Assembly (NCBI GenBank): GCA_030039825.1 | Contig: JASHUV010000153.1 | Span: 1-15,976, forward strand | Direction: 5' to 3' | DNA: 15,976 nt | Source of the DNA: Thermoplasmata archaeon | Lineage (GTDB): Archaea; Thermoplasmatota; Thermoplasmata; Lutacidiplasmatales; UBA184 | Shown: piece by piece, positions 7,221 to 14,641 of the stretch | Layout: each line of letters starts with the position of its first letter | How positions within the stretch are numbered: the stretch's first letter is position 1 | Notes under the pieces: generated by a model | Told to the model about the DNA's origin: nothing | What the model saw: only the letters and a program-made list of their open reading frames with translations | Database searches by the model: none | Program-made: the position numbers and the translations under genes

Positions 7221-7622
7221 GTGCCGCAGATCAAGGAGGAGGAGCTCCGGCAGGCGATCGAGCAGACGCTCGTCGCCCACGGGAAGCTTCCGGCGGAGGA
7301 GGCCGGTCCCGTCGCCCGGATCGTGCTCGGCTACTTCGGCCTCCACGACAGCGTGCTCGACAACAAGCTGACGAGCGACGACCGGGACCAGTTCTACCGG
7401 CTCGAGGAGGAGGGGCTCCTCTCGAGCGAGGAGGAGGACGCCACGGTCGCGCGCGGGAAGACCTGGCGGATCCACTACTGGCTCCTCAAGAAGGACCGGA
7501 TCCGCGAGGTCGGGCGCCGTCCGGACCTCGAGGGACCACCGCCGGCGGACCAGGTCTACAAGGAGATGTCCGACCGCGACTGGCGGCGGGAGCCGATCGA
7601 GGGCGCCCCGCCCGCGCCGTAG
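7221..7622 (+). CDS. Conserved small archaeal protein, DUF6015-like
   Basis: A 133-residue soluble, acidic protein with no signal peptide or membrane helix. Residues 5-40 predict helices (KEEELRQAIEQTLV, then EEAGPVARIVLGYFG). The centre has D-N-K-L (47-50), D-R-D-x-F-Y-x-L-E (54-62) and G-x-x-W-R-I-H-Y-W-x-L (79-89), giving a compact helical domain that may resemble a winged helix. I recall this pattern from a Thermoplasmata family annotated DUF6015, but cannot check it here. No catalytic signature is visible and the function is unknown. GTG at 7221 is chosen since coding-type residues begin there and a TATA-like box lies about 29 bases upstream, giving a nearly leaderless mRNA; the longer reading is shadow of pus10. 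It ends 13 bases from the convergent PrsW gene. Confidence 0.75.
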   Translation: MPQIKEEELRQAIEQTLVAHGKLPAEEAGPVARIVLGYFGLHDSVLDNKLTSDDRDQFYRLEEEGLLSSEEEDATVARGKTWRIHYWLLKKDRIREVGRRPDLEGPPPADQVYKEMSDRDWRREPIEGAPPAP

Positions 7623-7635
7623 GCGCCCGCACCGG

Positions 7636-8487
7636 CTACCGGGGACCCGCCGGCCGTCGCGGGGCGATCGACGGCGACTGGTAGCGCGCGGTCGCGGGGT
7701 TCGCCGCCGGGTAGGCGCTCGCGTGGATCACCTTCACGACGTGGTCGATCGCGAGGACCGCGAAGAGGATGGCGAGCCCGAGGCCGAGCAGGGAGGCGTC
7801 GCCCCCGAGGGCGTTCGGAAGTCCGACCGCCGTCGCGATCGCCCCGAGGGAGGCGAGAACGTTGAAGGAGGAGTGCATCGCGACGGCGAGGAGGTAGTAG
7901 CGCCCGGTCCCTCCGGCGTTGCGGGCGAGGCGCTGGGAGGAGTACCCGTACCCGAACATCGCCGTCGAGCTGCCGTGCAGGAGCACGCTCGAGATCGAGC
8001 GGATGAGGATGAGGGCGAGGCCGGCGGCGATCCCGCCCGTGAGGAACGCCGCGACGCCGTAGAGGAACGTCTCGAAGAACCCGAACCCGAGGCCGACGCT
8101 GGCGCCGAAGACCGGGCCGTCGGCGACCGTGGAGAGGCGCGACGCGTAGCGGGTGACGCCCCAGGCCTTGAGCCCCTCCTCCACGAACGGGGCGATCACG
8201 AGGACGAGGAAGAACGCCCCCGCCGTCGAGTTCCCGTTCAGGAAGGAGAACTCCGGCGCGGGGATCGCCGCGGAGGCCGCGGTCCCGACGTCGACGAGGA
8301 TGAGCTCGAGGACGGCGGCGGTGATCGTGGCGACGATGGCGCCCCAGGCGAACAGGCCGAGGAGGGTCCCCCACGGCTCCCGCTGGTAGCGCTCGCTCGA
8401 GCGGACCCAGGTCAGGTAGACGAGCGCCGGCAGGAGCGCGGCGATCACGAGGAGGAGGAGGTCCTCCGCGTCGGCTGTGAGGTTCAT
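7636..8487 (-). CDS. PrsW-family intramembrane metalloprotease
   Basis: A 283-residue polytopic membrane protein with about seven or eight hydrophobic segments (for example around 9-28, 41-66, 89-101, 125-149, 152-170, 198-222 and 231-255). Conserved PrsW elements are present: FVEEGLK at 101-107 with the EE-x-x-K metal-site motif (Glu103, Glu104, Lys107), FFET at 137-140, LLHGSSTAMFGYG at 169-181 with His171, and AMHSSFN at 203-209 with His205. In bacteria PrsW cleaves an anti-sigma factor; archaeal substrates are unknown, so only the protease class is claimed. ATG at 8487 overlaps the stop of the dehydrogenase gene in an ATGA, so translation is coupled. The C-terminal 25 residues are Pro/Arg-rich and likely cytoplasmic. 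Confidence 0.88.
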   Translation of the reverse strand: MNLTADAEDLLLLVIAALLPALVYLTWVRSSERYQREPWGTLLGLFAWGAIVATITAAVLELILVDVGTAASAAIPAPEFSFLNGNSTAGAFFLVLVIAPFVEEGLKAWGVTRYASRLSTVADGPVFGASVGLGFGFFETFLYGVAAFLTGGIAAGLALILIRSISSVLLHGSSTAMFGYGYSSQRLARNAGGTGRYYLLAVAMHSSFNVLASLGAIATAVGLPNALGGDASLLGLGLAILFAVLAIDHVVKVIHASAYPAANPATARYQSPSIAPRRPAGPR

Positions 8488-9395
8488 GCCCCGGCGCCGC
8501 CGGGGGCGGCAGGCCGCGGGGGATAGATGTAGAAGCCCTCCCCGCTCTTGCGCCCGAGCTTGCCGGCCTCGACCATCGACCGGAGGATCGGACAGGCCCG
8601 GTAGCGCGGGTCCTTGAACCCCTCCCAGAGGATGTCGAGGATGGCGAGCGCCGTGTCGAGCCCGACGAGGTCGGCGAGCTCGAACGGGCCCATCGGGTGG
8701 GCGAACCCGAGCCGGTAGGAGGCGTCGATGTCCTCCTTCGTCGCCGTTCCCTCGTAGAGCATCCACGCCGCCTCGTTGAGGAGCACGGCGAGCGCGCGGC
8801 TCGTGACGAAGCCCGGGGTGTCCCGCGACTGGACGACGGTCTTGCCGAGACGCTCCCCGAACGCCCGCGCCCGCGCGACCACCTCCGGTCGCGTCGTCAG
8901 GCCCGGGATGACCTCGACGAGGGACATGCGCAGCACCGGGTTGAAGAAGTGGGTCCCGACGACCCGCTCAGGGGCCTTGAGGCCGGCGGCGATGCTCGTC
9001 ACGGGGAGGCTCGAGGTGTTGGTGGCGAGGAGCGCCTCGGGGGCCGCCTCCTCCTCGATCTCCCGGAAGAGCTCGCGCTTGAGGTCGAGACGCTCCGGCG
9101 CGGCCTCAACGACGATCCCCGCCGTGTCGACGCGCCGGAGGCCGATCGCGACCTCGATGTTCCTCAGCGCCTCCTGGCGTTCCCCCTCCGGGAGCTTCGC
9201 CTGCTCGAGCGCCCGCCGGGCCCGGTCGAGCCCCTTCCGGGCGAGCTCCTCGGTGACGTCCTCGAGGGTGACCGCGTAGCCGTGGCGCGCCGCCTCGGCG
9301 GCGATCCCACTCCCCATGATCCCGGCGCCCACGACGAAGACCCGCTCCCGGACCGATCGGCGCGGGTCGCTCTCGCCCGCCCCGTCGGCGCTCAC
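8484..9395 (-). CDS. 3-hydroxyacyl-CoA (3-hydroxybutyryl-CoA) dehydrogenase
   Basis: A 303-residue NAD(P)-dependent dehydrogenase that interconverts 3-hydroxyacyl-CoA and 3-oxoacyl-CoA, used in beta-oxidation or short-chain acyl-CoA metabolism. Seen: Rossmann motif VVGAGIMGSG (21-30) with acidic Glu45 after strand two, NTSS (126-129), THFFNP (148-153) with catalytic His149, Glu161, DTPGFVTSR (192-200) and C-terminal HPMGPFELADLVGLD (233-247). The position usually Asn in PGFVxNR is Ser199 here; I recall the same change in a subgroup of archaeal and bacterial homologues, so it need not mean loss of activity. The start is GTG at 9395, overlapping the NcsA stop in a GTGA; the PrsW start overlaps its own stop. 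The operon mixes unrelated functions. Single-domain, without a fused hydratase, and of normal length. Confidence 0.93.
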   Translation of the reverse strand: MSADGAGESDPRRSVRERVFVVGAGIMGSGIAAEAARHGYAVTLEDVTEELARKGLDRARRALEQAKLPEGERQEALRNIEVAIGLRRVDTAGIVVEAAPERLDLKRELFREIEEEAAPEALLATNTSSLPVTSIAAGLKAPERVVGTHFFNPVLRMSLVEVIPGLTTRPEVVARARAFGERLGKTVVQSRDTPGFVTSRALAVLLNEAAWMLYEGTATKEDIDASYRLGFAHPMGPFELADLVGLDTALAILDILWEGFKDPRYRACPILRSMVEAGKLGRKSGEGFYIYPPRPAAPGGAGA

Positions 9396-10327
9396 GCGCC
9401 GACCTCCCCGGCCGCGTCGGCGCGGGCCGAACGCCGGTAGGAGCAGGAGCGGCAGACGTCGTGGGCGGACGGCTCCCCGCACACGCGGCAGAGCCCGGGC
9501 GTGCCGTCGTGGCCGGCACGCTCGAGGAGGTCGGCGATGCGCTCGCGCGTCCTCAGCAGCGCATGGCGGGTGCCGGGCCGCGCCTCCTCGAGCGCCCAGA
9601 CGACCTCGCGGAAGCGGTTCCGCTCCGCCGCCGCGGCGTGCGGGCACTCCCCGTGGTCGAACGGGAGGCCGTTCGAGGTCGCGTAGGCGTAGACCTCCCG
9701 CTCGGGGATCGTCGCGAGGGGCGCGATCCTCGGGACGAGGCCCTCCTGGCGCCGCCGGTGCGGCGCCATCCGGAGCAGGCGGTCGACCTCCCCGCGCGCG
9801 AGGTTCATGAGGACGGTCTGGGCGAGGTCGTCGAGGTTGAAGCCGAGGACGAGGAGATCGGCGCCGACGGAGCGCGCCGCCTTGTTGAGGAGGCCCCGTC
9901 GCCAGACGCCGCAGAACGAGCAGGGGATCGTCCCGGGGAGCGCGGCGGCGGCGAGGTCCGTCGTCGTGCCGATCGCCTCCCGCGCGGCGACGATCTCGTG
10001 GGCGACGCCCAGGCGCTCGGTGAGCGCCCGCGCGGCGAGGAGCGTCCCGGACCGGTACCCGGCGATCCCCTCGTCGACGCTGATCGCCACGACGCGGACG
10101 CCGGGACGCCGGGCGAAGTAGCGGTGGGTGAGGGCGAGCGCGGTGGCCGAGTCCTTCCCGCCGGAGAGCGCGACGGCGACCGTACCGGGCGCGGCGCGCG
10201 GCGCCTGACGGTGCATCTCCTTCCGGACGCGCTCCTGGACGCTCTGGGAGAGATGGACGGCGCAGAGATGGTCGTGGGCGTACGGGCGGTCGATGATCGC
10301 CTCCTCCGGACCGCGATCGCAGCGCAT
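9392..10327 (-). CDS. ncsA: NcsA/CTU1-type tRNA 2-thiouridine synthetase
   Basis: A 311-residue PP-loop ATPase expected to activate and thiolate U34 of tRNAs for Lys, Glu and Gln (archaeal NcsA, eukaryotic Ncs6/CTU1), with sulphur from a SAMP-type ubiquitin-like protein. Seen: PP-loop SGGKDS (55-60), CSFC (136-139) and Cys228 in GECPHA, the three cysteines that can hold a catalytic iron-sulphur cluster. GFNLDDLAQTVLMNLARGE follows from 162, and a C-terminal zinc ribbon has C280, C283, C292 and C295. The N-terminal zinc ribbon normally reads C-x2-C ... C-x2-H; here it has Cys3, Gly6, Cys22 and His25, so one ligand is missing. ATG at 10327 lies about 26 bases from a TATA-like patch, indicating a leaderless transcript. 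First gene of a three-gene coupled operon. Confidence 0.92.
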   Translation of the reverse strand: MRCDRGPEEAIIDRPYAHDHLCAVHLSQSVQERVRKEMHRQAPRAAPGTVAVALSGGKDSATALALTHRYFARRPGVRVVAISVDEGIAGYRSGTLLAARALTERLGVAHEIVAAREAIGTTTDLAAAALPGTIPCSFCGVWRRGLLNKAARSVGADLLVLGFNLDDLAQTVLMNLARGEVDRLLRMAPHRRRQEGLVPRIAPLATIPEREVYAYATSNGLPFDHGECPHAAAAERNRFREVVWALEEARPGTRHALLRTRERIADLLERAGHDGTPGLCRVCGEPSAHDVCRSCSYRRSARADAAGEVGA

Positions 10328-10348
10328 CGGCGCGAGGAGAGAGCCCCG

Positions 10349-10357
10349 ATTACTTAG
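10349..10357 (-). promoter_or_regulatory. TATA-like box for the ncsA operon
   Basis: On the minus strand the patch reads CTAAGTAAT, standing out from flanking GC-rich DNA. Its centre is 26 bases from the A of the NcsA ATG, so transcription is expected to start at or next to the start codon. Confidence 0.5.
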
Positions 10358-10390
10358 TTCGGCGCCCGGCGCGTTCCACTGAACCTTACC

Positions 10391-10399
10391 CTTAATTAG
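10391..10399 (+). promoter_or_regulatory. TATA-like box for xerA
   Basis: CTTAATTAG is the most AT-rich stretch in the 97-base divergent region between ncsA and xerA. Its centre is 30 bases before the XerA ATG at 10425, again consistent with a very short or absent leader. Confidence 0.55.
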
Positions 10400-10424
10400 G
10401 ACCGGCTCGGCCCAGCGTACGCCG

Positions 10425-11339
10425 ATGGCCTCATCGGCGACCTACCGTCAGCGAACGCCCTCCCGGACGGTCGCGAACGGGGGTCCGGTCGACGGGGCCG
10501 GGGCGATCCCGTTCTCGGTCGACGCGCTCGTCGAGCGCTTCCAGAGGATGCTCCAGGCGAAGGAGCGGAGCCCGTGCACCGTCAAGCAGTACGGGCACAT
10601 CGCCCGGACCTTCCTCGAGCGGACGGGAAAGCCGCTCGACGAGGTGACCCGGCGCGACCTCGAGGCGTACCGCGAGTACCTCGTGCTCGAGAAGCGCTAC
10701 TCGAAGAACTCGATCTACACCACCGTCCGCGGGCTGACCTGCCTGTGCCGGAGCTTCGGTCTCGAGGTGGCGGAGGGATTCGAGGCGCCCCGCCGGCCCG
10801 AGCGGCTGCCGCGCTACCTGTCGGAAGAGGAGACCCACCGGCTCTTCGAGGCGGCGCGAGGCTCCCCGAGGGACTTCGCGATCCTCCACGTGCTCGCCTA
10901 CGGGGGTCTGAGGGTCAGCGAGCTCTGCCACATCGAGCTCGAGGACCTCGAGTTCGAACGGAACCTCCTCCACGTCCGCTCCGGGAAGGGCGACAAGGAC
11001 CGGGAGGTCGTCCTCGAGGACCGGACGCGCTCCGCGCTCGACCGCTACCTCGCCGAGAGGACCCTCGCGGGGGTCGGCAGCTCCCGCCTCTTCCCGCTCG
11101 AGCCGGTCACCGTCGAGCGGATGGTCCGGCGGACGGCCGAGAGGGCCCAGATCGGGCGTCCGGTGACCCCCCATATGCTCCGGCACACGCTCGCCACGGC
11201 GCTCCTGAGCCGGGGCTGCGACATCCGGTACATCCAGAAGCTCCTCGGGCACGCCTCGGTGGCGACGACGCAGATCTACACGCACGTCGACACCCAGGCG
11301 CTCCGCGACGCCTACCAGAAGGCGAAGCCGGAGTACTAG
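10425..11339 (+). CDS. xerA: XerA-type tyrosine recombinase
   Basis: A 304-residue site-specific recombinase. The N-terminal SAM-like DNA-binding domain (about 30-118) includes TVKQYGHIARTFLE. The catalytic domain (about 130-300) holds the complete set: Arg163 in GGLRVSEL, Lys188 in SGKGDKD, His250 and Arg253 in HMLRHT, His276 in LLGHAS and nucleophile Tyr285 in TTQIYTHV. The length and lack of extra domains match archaeal XerA, which resolves chromosome dimers at dif; being next to ordinary housekeeping genes rather than phage genes supports this over an integrase. The first 28 residues are low complexity. ATG at 10425 fits a TATA box 30 bases upstream. The stop codon overlaps that of thyX on the other strand within CTAG at 11336-11339. 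I found no convincing dif-like site in the window. Confidence 0.92.
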   Translation: MASSATYRQRTPSRTVANGGPVDGAGAIPFSVDALVERFQRMLQAKERSPCTVKQYGHIARTFLERTGKPLDEVTRRDLEAYREYLVLEKRYSKNSIYTTVRGLTCLCRSFGLEVAEGFEAPRRPERLPRYLSEEETHRLFEAARGSPRDFAILHVLAYGGLRVSELCHIELEDLEFERNLLHVRSGKGDKDREVVLEDRTRSALDRYLAERTLAGVGSSRLFPLEPVTVERMVRRTAERAQIGRPVTPHMLRHTLATALLSRGCDIRYIQKLLGHASVATTQIYTHVDTQALRDAYQKAKPEY

Positions 11340-12250
11340 CCCCCGGGGGAGGTCCCCCGGAGGCGCTCGAGCTTCTCCAGGAACTCGACCCCCTCGCCGG
11401 TCGTCATCGGCCTCCCGTCCTCCCGGACGAGCGGGAGCCCCGCGCGCTCGCAGGCGGCCTTCGGGTCCGCGCCCTCAAGGAGCGCGCGGACCGCGACCCG
11501 TTCCCGACGGCTCAGGCCCATCCCCTCGAGCTCGAACTCCTCGAACGCCTCGTACGCCACGGGCGAGATCGCCCGGGCGATCTCCCCGACGACCGCCGCG
11601 TACCGGCGGATCTCCTCCTGGGCGTGAGGGTCGAGGCGGAGGGAGAGGAAGTGGAGGAGGTTCCACAGGTCAATCTTCCAGTACCACTCCGTGTACGTCG
11701 CGAGCGGAAGGACGAGTCGGGCCGTCTCCCGGGCCACGCCGGCCTCCAGGGCCTTCCGGTACGCGGCGTAGGCGGTCTCGGAGATGTGGGCGAGGTCGGT
11801 CCGGAACGCCTCGGCGACCTCCGGAGGGAGCGCCTCCTCCCGCCCCTGCCGGTTCCGCAGCGACTGGCGGCGAACGTCCTCCGCGGGGGGGAGGTCGAAC
11901 TCGTCCGGGACGACCGAGTAGCGGGCGCTCACCTCGTTCACGTTCGCGGTCCGATGGCGGATCCACTGGCGGGCGACGTAGATCGGCAGGCGGACGAGGA
12001 GCTTCACCTCGACCATCTCGAACGGGGTGGTGTGCCGGTGCCGCATCAGGTAGCGGATCAGGCCCCGGTCGTCCCGGACGCTCTTCGTCCCCTTGCCGTA
12101 GGAGACCCGCGCCGCCTGGACGATCGCCGCATCGCCCCCCATGTAATCTACGAGGACGACGTAGCCGTGGGAGAGGACGGGGTGCCGGACCCCGATCAGG
12201 CGGTCGGCGGCCGGCACGGAGAGCCGCTCCATCGCGGAGCCGTCGGCCAT
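11336..12250 (-). CDS. thyX: Flavin-dependent thymidylate synthase ThyX
   Basis: A 304-residue FAD enzyme that makes dTMP from dUMP using methylenetetrahydrofolate. The ThyX signature RHRTANVNEVSARYS runs from 98, with FAD- and dUMP-contacting Arg and Ser residues; TTPFEMVEVKLLVRLPIYVARQW precedes it from 74, and ETARLVLPLATYTEWYWKIDLWNLLHFL follows from 175. It is longer than the 220-250 residues of Thermotoga-type enzymes, with an insert around 113-150 and a C-terminal helical segment (240-304) containing LSRRERVAVRALLEG. This layout resembles the long Rickettsia/alphaproteobacterial form as I remember it. The start at ATG 12250 is preferred to 12307 or 12232 because a TATA-like box is centred 27 bases upstream. 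Convergent with xerA; divergent from metG. Confidence 0.95.
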   Translation of the reverse strand: MADGSAMERLSVPAADRLIGVRHPVLSHGYVVLVDYMGGDAAIVQAARVSYGKGTKSVRDDRGLIRYLMRHRHTTPFEMVEVKLLVRLPIYVARQWIRHRTANVNEVSARYSVVPDEFDLPPAEDVRRQSLRNRQGREEALPPEVAEAFRTDLAHISETAYAAYRKALEAGVARETARLVLPLATYTEWYWKIDLWNLLHFLSLRLDPHAQEEIRRYAAVVGEIARAISPVAYEAFEEFELEGMGLSRRERVAVRALLEGADPKAACERAGLPLVREDGRPMTTGEGVEFLEKLERLRGTSPGG

Positions 12251-12273
12251 CGGCCCGGGAGCGGTCCGACGCC

Positions 12274-12281
12274 ATTTAACG
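12274..12281 (-). promoter_or_regulatory. TATA-like box for thyX
   Basis: On the minus strand CGTTAAATGG holds a TTAAAT core. The spacing of 27 bases to the ATG at 12250 argues for that start codon and for a leaderless mRNA. The box lies inside the longer reading frame that begins at 12307, which is therefore unlikely to be translated. Confidence 0.55.
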
Positions 12282-12332
12282 TGCGGGCCGGGCGCGGCGA
12301 CCCGCACGGGCCGCGGGTCCGTGGCGCGGCAA

Positions 12333-12340
12333 CCGTTTTG
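12333..12340 (+). promoter_or_regulatory. Possible weak promoter element for metG
   Basis: CCGTTTTG is a short T-run about 36 bases before the MetRS ATG. It is a poor TATA match; GTAAAG at 12352-12357 is an alternative but lies too near the start codon for standard spacing. Between thyX and metG (12251-12372) I see nothing else. Confidence 0.25.
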
Positions 12341-12372
12341 GGGCCGACCCCGTAAAGGCCCTCGGGGGCGGC

Positions 12373-14634
12373 ATGACGCGCTACTTCGTCGGTGTGGCCT
12401 GGCCGTACGCCAACGGCCCGTTCCACATCGGCCACCTCGCGGGAGCCTACCTCCCGGGCGACGCCTTCGCCCGCTTCCACCGCCTCCGGGGCGACGAGGT
12501 CCTCATGGTCTCCGGTTCCGACATGCACGGCACCCCGATCCTCGTCCGGGCCGAGAAGGAAGGGACGACGCCGGAGGCGATCGCCCGCCGGTACGACGCC
12601 GTGAACCGGGAGGCGTTCGAGCGTCTCGGGTTCTCCTTCGACCGGTTCACCGACACGCGCACGCTCGTCCACGAGCGGACGGTCCAGGAGCTCTTCCTCA
12701 AGCTCCTCGAGCGGGGCTACGTCGGACGCCGGACCGAGCCGAACGCCTACTGCCCGAAGCACGCCCGGTTCCTTCCGGACCGCTATGTGGTCGGGACCTG
12801 CCCGCACTGCGGCTTCGAACAGGCGCGCGGCGACGAGTGCGAGCACTGCGGCCGCGCCCTCGAGTCGGGGGCCCTGATCTCCCCGAGGTGCAGCCTCTGC
12901 GGCACCCCGGCGGAGCGCCGCTCCTCCGAGCACTTCTATCTCCTCCTCGACCGCCTCGCCGGGCCGCTCGCGGCGTTCGTCGCGGAACACAGGAACTGGC
13001 GGCCGGGCGTCGCGAAGGTCGCGGAGAACTTCCTCGCGGAGGGGCTTCACCCGACCCCGATCACCCGCGACCTCGACTGGGGGATCCCGATCCCGCTCGA
13101 GGGGTACGAGGGGAAGCGGTTCTACGTCTGGTTCGACGCCCTCGTCGGCTACCTCTCCGCGTCGAAGGAGTGGGCGATCCGGGCCGGGCGCCCGGAGGCC
13201 TGGGCGAAGTACTGGGACCCGAAGGAGGCGACGAGGCACTTCTACTTCATCGGGAAGGACAACATCTTCCACCACACGATCCTCTGGCCGGGCGTCCTCC
13301 TCGGGGTCGGGGGGCTCCCTCTCCCGTACGACGTCCCGGCGAACGAGTGGCTCGTCCTCGGGGGGCGCAAGCTCGCGAAGTCGGGCCCCTCCGGCAACGA
13401 GGCCACCGTCCCCGCCCTGCTCGAGCACTATCCGCCGGACCAGATCCGCTTCTACGCCGCCCTCCTCGCCCCGCAGAACCACGACACGGAGTTCGACCCC
13501 GCCGAGTTCGAGAAGGTCTACGAGGAGATCCTCGCGAACCAGCTCGGCAACCTCGTGCAACGTCTCCTCGTCCTCGTCCGGGACCGCCTCGGGGGGCGGG
13601 TCCCCTCCCCGCCCGACCTGTCGGCGATCGTCGGACCCGATGGTATCGGGGCCGAGATCCGGGCCGCGCACGCCCGCATCACCGAAGCGTTCGAGAAGGT
13701 GGAGCTCAAGGAGGCCCTCGAGCTCGCGCTCTCGGAGATCCGCGCGGAGAACCGCCGATTCCACGACGCCAAGCCGTGGGCGGCGAGCGAGGAGGACCGC
13801 GCCCGGGCCGTCTTCGAGGGTCTCTGGGTCATCGAGGCGGCGTCCGTCTGGCTCGCCCCGTTCCTCCCGTTCTCAACGACCGAGCTCCGACGCATGCTCG
13901 GGCTCGACGGGGCCGCCGGCCACGGGGAATGGGAGCGCGTCCTTCGGCCCCCCGAGGGAGGGCGACCGATCGGGCCGGTCCATCCGCTCTTCCCCAAGGA
14001 GGACCGGCGCGTCGCGAAGGCCGCGGCGGCCACCCCGACGCCGGCGGGGCCGGCCGGACCGGTCGGGCTCGACGTCCGGGTCGCCCGGATCGTGGAGGCC
14101 CGGGCCCATCCCTCGGCCGACCGGCTCCTCGCGCTCCGCGTCGACGCCGGGGAGGGCCGGATCCGCTCCGTCGTGGCGGGACTTCGAGCGTACTATCGCC
14201 CGGAGGAGCTCCTGGGCCGGCGTATCGCCCTCCTCGCGAACCTCGCGCCCCGGACGATCCGTTCCATCGAGAGCGAGGGGATGGTGCTCGCCTCCGAAGC
14301 GGGCGAGAGCGTCGCCCTGCTCGTCCCGCCCGAGGACGTCCCGGTGGGCCGGAGCGCGCTCGGTCGGCCCCCCGAGGGCCGCCCGATCACCATCGACGAG
14401 TTCGCGTCGGTCGAGCTCCGGGTCGGCCGGGTGGAGTCCTCGGCGGGAGGCGAGGGCGTTCGGATCTCCCTCGGGGACCGGTGGGTGACGGCCGACGGCG
14501 ATTGGCCGAAGGAGGCCCTCGTCGTGGTGCGGGCCGGATCCCCGAGCGCCGAGCGCGCCTCGGTCGTCGCGTTCGGGCCCGGTCTCGCGCTCGGTGCCGG
14601 GCCGGGGACCCTCCCGGGAGCGAAGGTCCGCTGA
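12373..14634 (+). CDS. metG: Methionyl-tRNA synthetase with C-terminal tRNA-binding domain
   Basis: A 753-residue class I synthetase that charges tRNA-Met. The Rossmann core begins with the methionine-binding segment VAWPYANGPFHIGH, HIGH at 18-21. The connective peptide holds two zinc knuckles: C127/H130 with C143/C146, and C156/C159 with C173/C176; His130 replaces the more usual Cys. The second signature is KLAKS (333-337) instead of KMSKS. An anticodon-binding helical region follows (about 385-545), then a short Ala/Pro linker. A Trbp111-like OB domain spans about 565-663 (LDVRVARIVEARAHPSADRL; GMVLASEA). After it, residues 671-753 begin with ITIDEFASVELRVGRVE, which looks like the start of a second, shortened OB domain. 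ATG at 12373 begins the family homology directly. The PHP gene follows after seven bases. Confidence 0.96.
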   Translation: MTRYFVGVAWPYANGPFHIGHLAGAYLPGDAFARFHRLRGDEVLMVSGSDMHGTPILVRAEKEGTTPEAIARRYDAVNREAFERLGFSFDRFTDTRTLVHERTVQELFLKLLERGYVGRRTEPNAYCPKHARFLPDRYVVGTCPHCGFEQARGDECEHCGRALESGALISPRCSLCGTPAERRSSEHFYLLLDRLAGPLAAFVAEHRNWRPGVAKVAENFLAEGLHPTPITRDLDWGIPIPLEGYEGKRFYVWFDALVGYLSASKEWAIRAGRPEAWAKYWDPKEATRHFYFIGKDNIFHHTILWPGVLLGVGGLPLPYDVPANEWLVLGGRKLAKSGPSGNEATVPALLEHYPPDQIRFYAALLAPQNHDTEFDPAEFEKVYEEILANQLGNLVQRLLVLVRDRLGGRVPSPPDLSAIVGPDGIGAEIRAAHARITEAFEKVELKEALELALSEIRAENRRFHDAKPWAASEEDRARAVFEGLWVIEAASVWLAPFLPFSTTELRRMLGLDGAAGHGEWERVLRPPEGGRPIGPVHPLFPKEDRRVAKAAAATPTPAGPAGPVGLDVRVARIVEARAHPSADRLLALRVDAGEGRIRSVVAGLRAYYRPEELLGRRIALLANLAPRTIRSIESEGMVLASEAGESVALLVPPEDVPVGRSALGRPPEGRPITIDEFASVELRVGRVESSAGGEGVRISLGDRWVTADGDWPKEALVVVRAGSPSAERASVVAFGPGLALGAGPGTLPGAKVR

Positions 14635-14641
14635 GCCGCCG

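Noticed and set aside
8484..9395. Ser199 in place of Asn in the dehydrogenase PGFVxNR motif as an inactivated enzyme
   Set aside because: All other motifs are intact, and I recall the Ser form in other archaeal and bacterial homologues, so it is more likely a subfamily trait.
10328..10424. Possible dif or attachment site beside xerA
   Set aside because: I looked for two 11-base arms around a 6-8-base spacer and saw only promoter-like AT patches, with no convincing inverted arms.
12196..13764. 522-residue minus-strand open frame across metG
   Set aside because: Antisense shadow of the MetRS gene with low-complexity Glu/Val/Arg composition.
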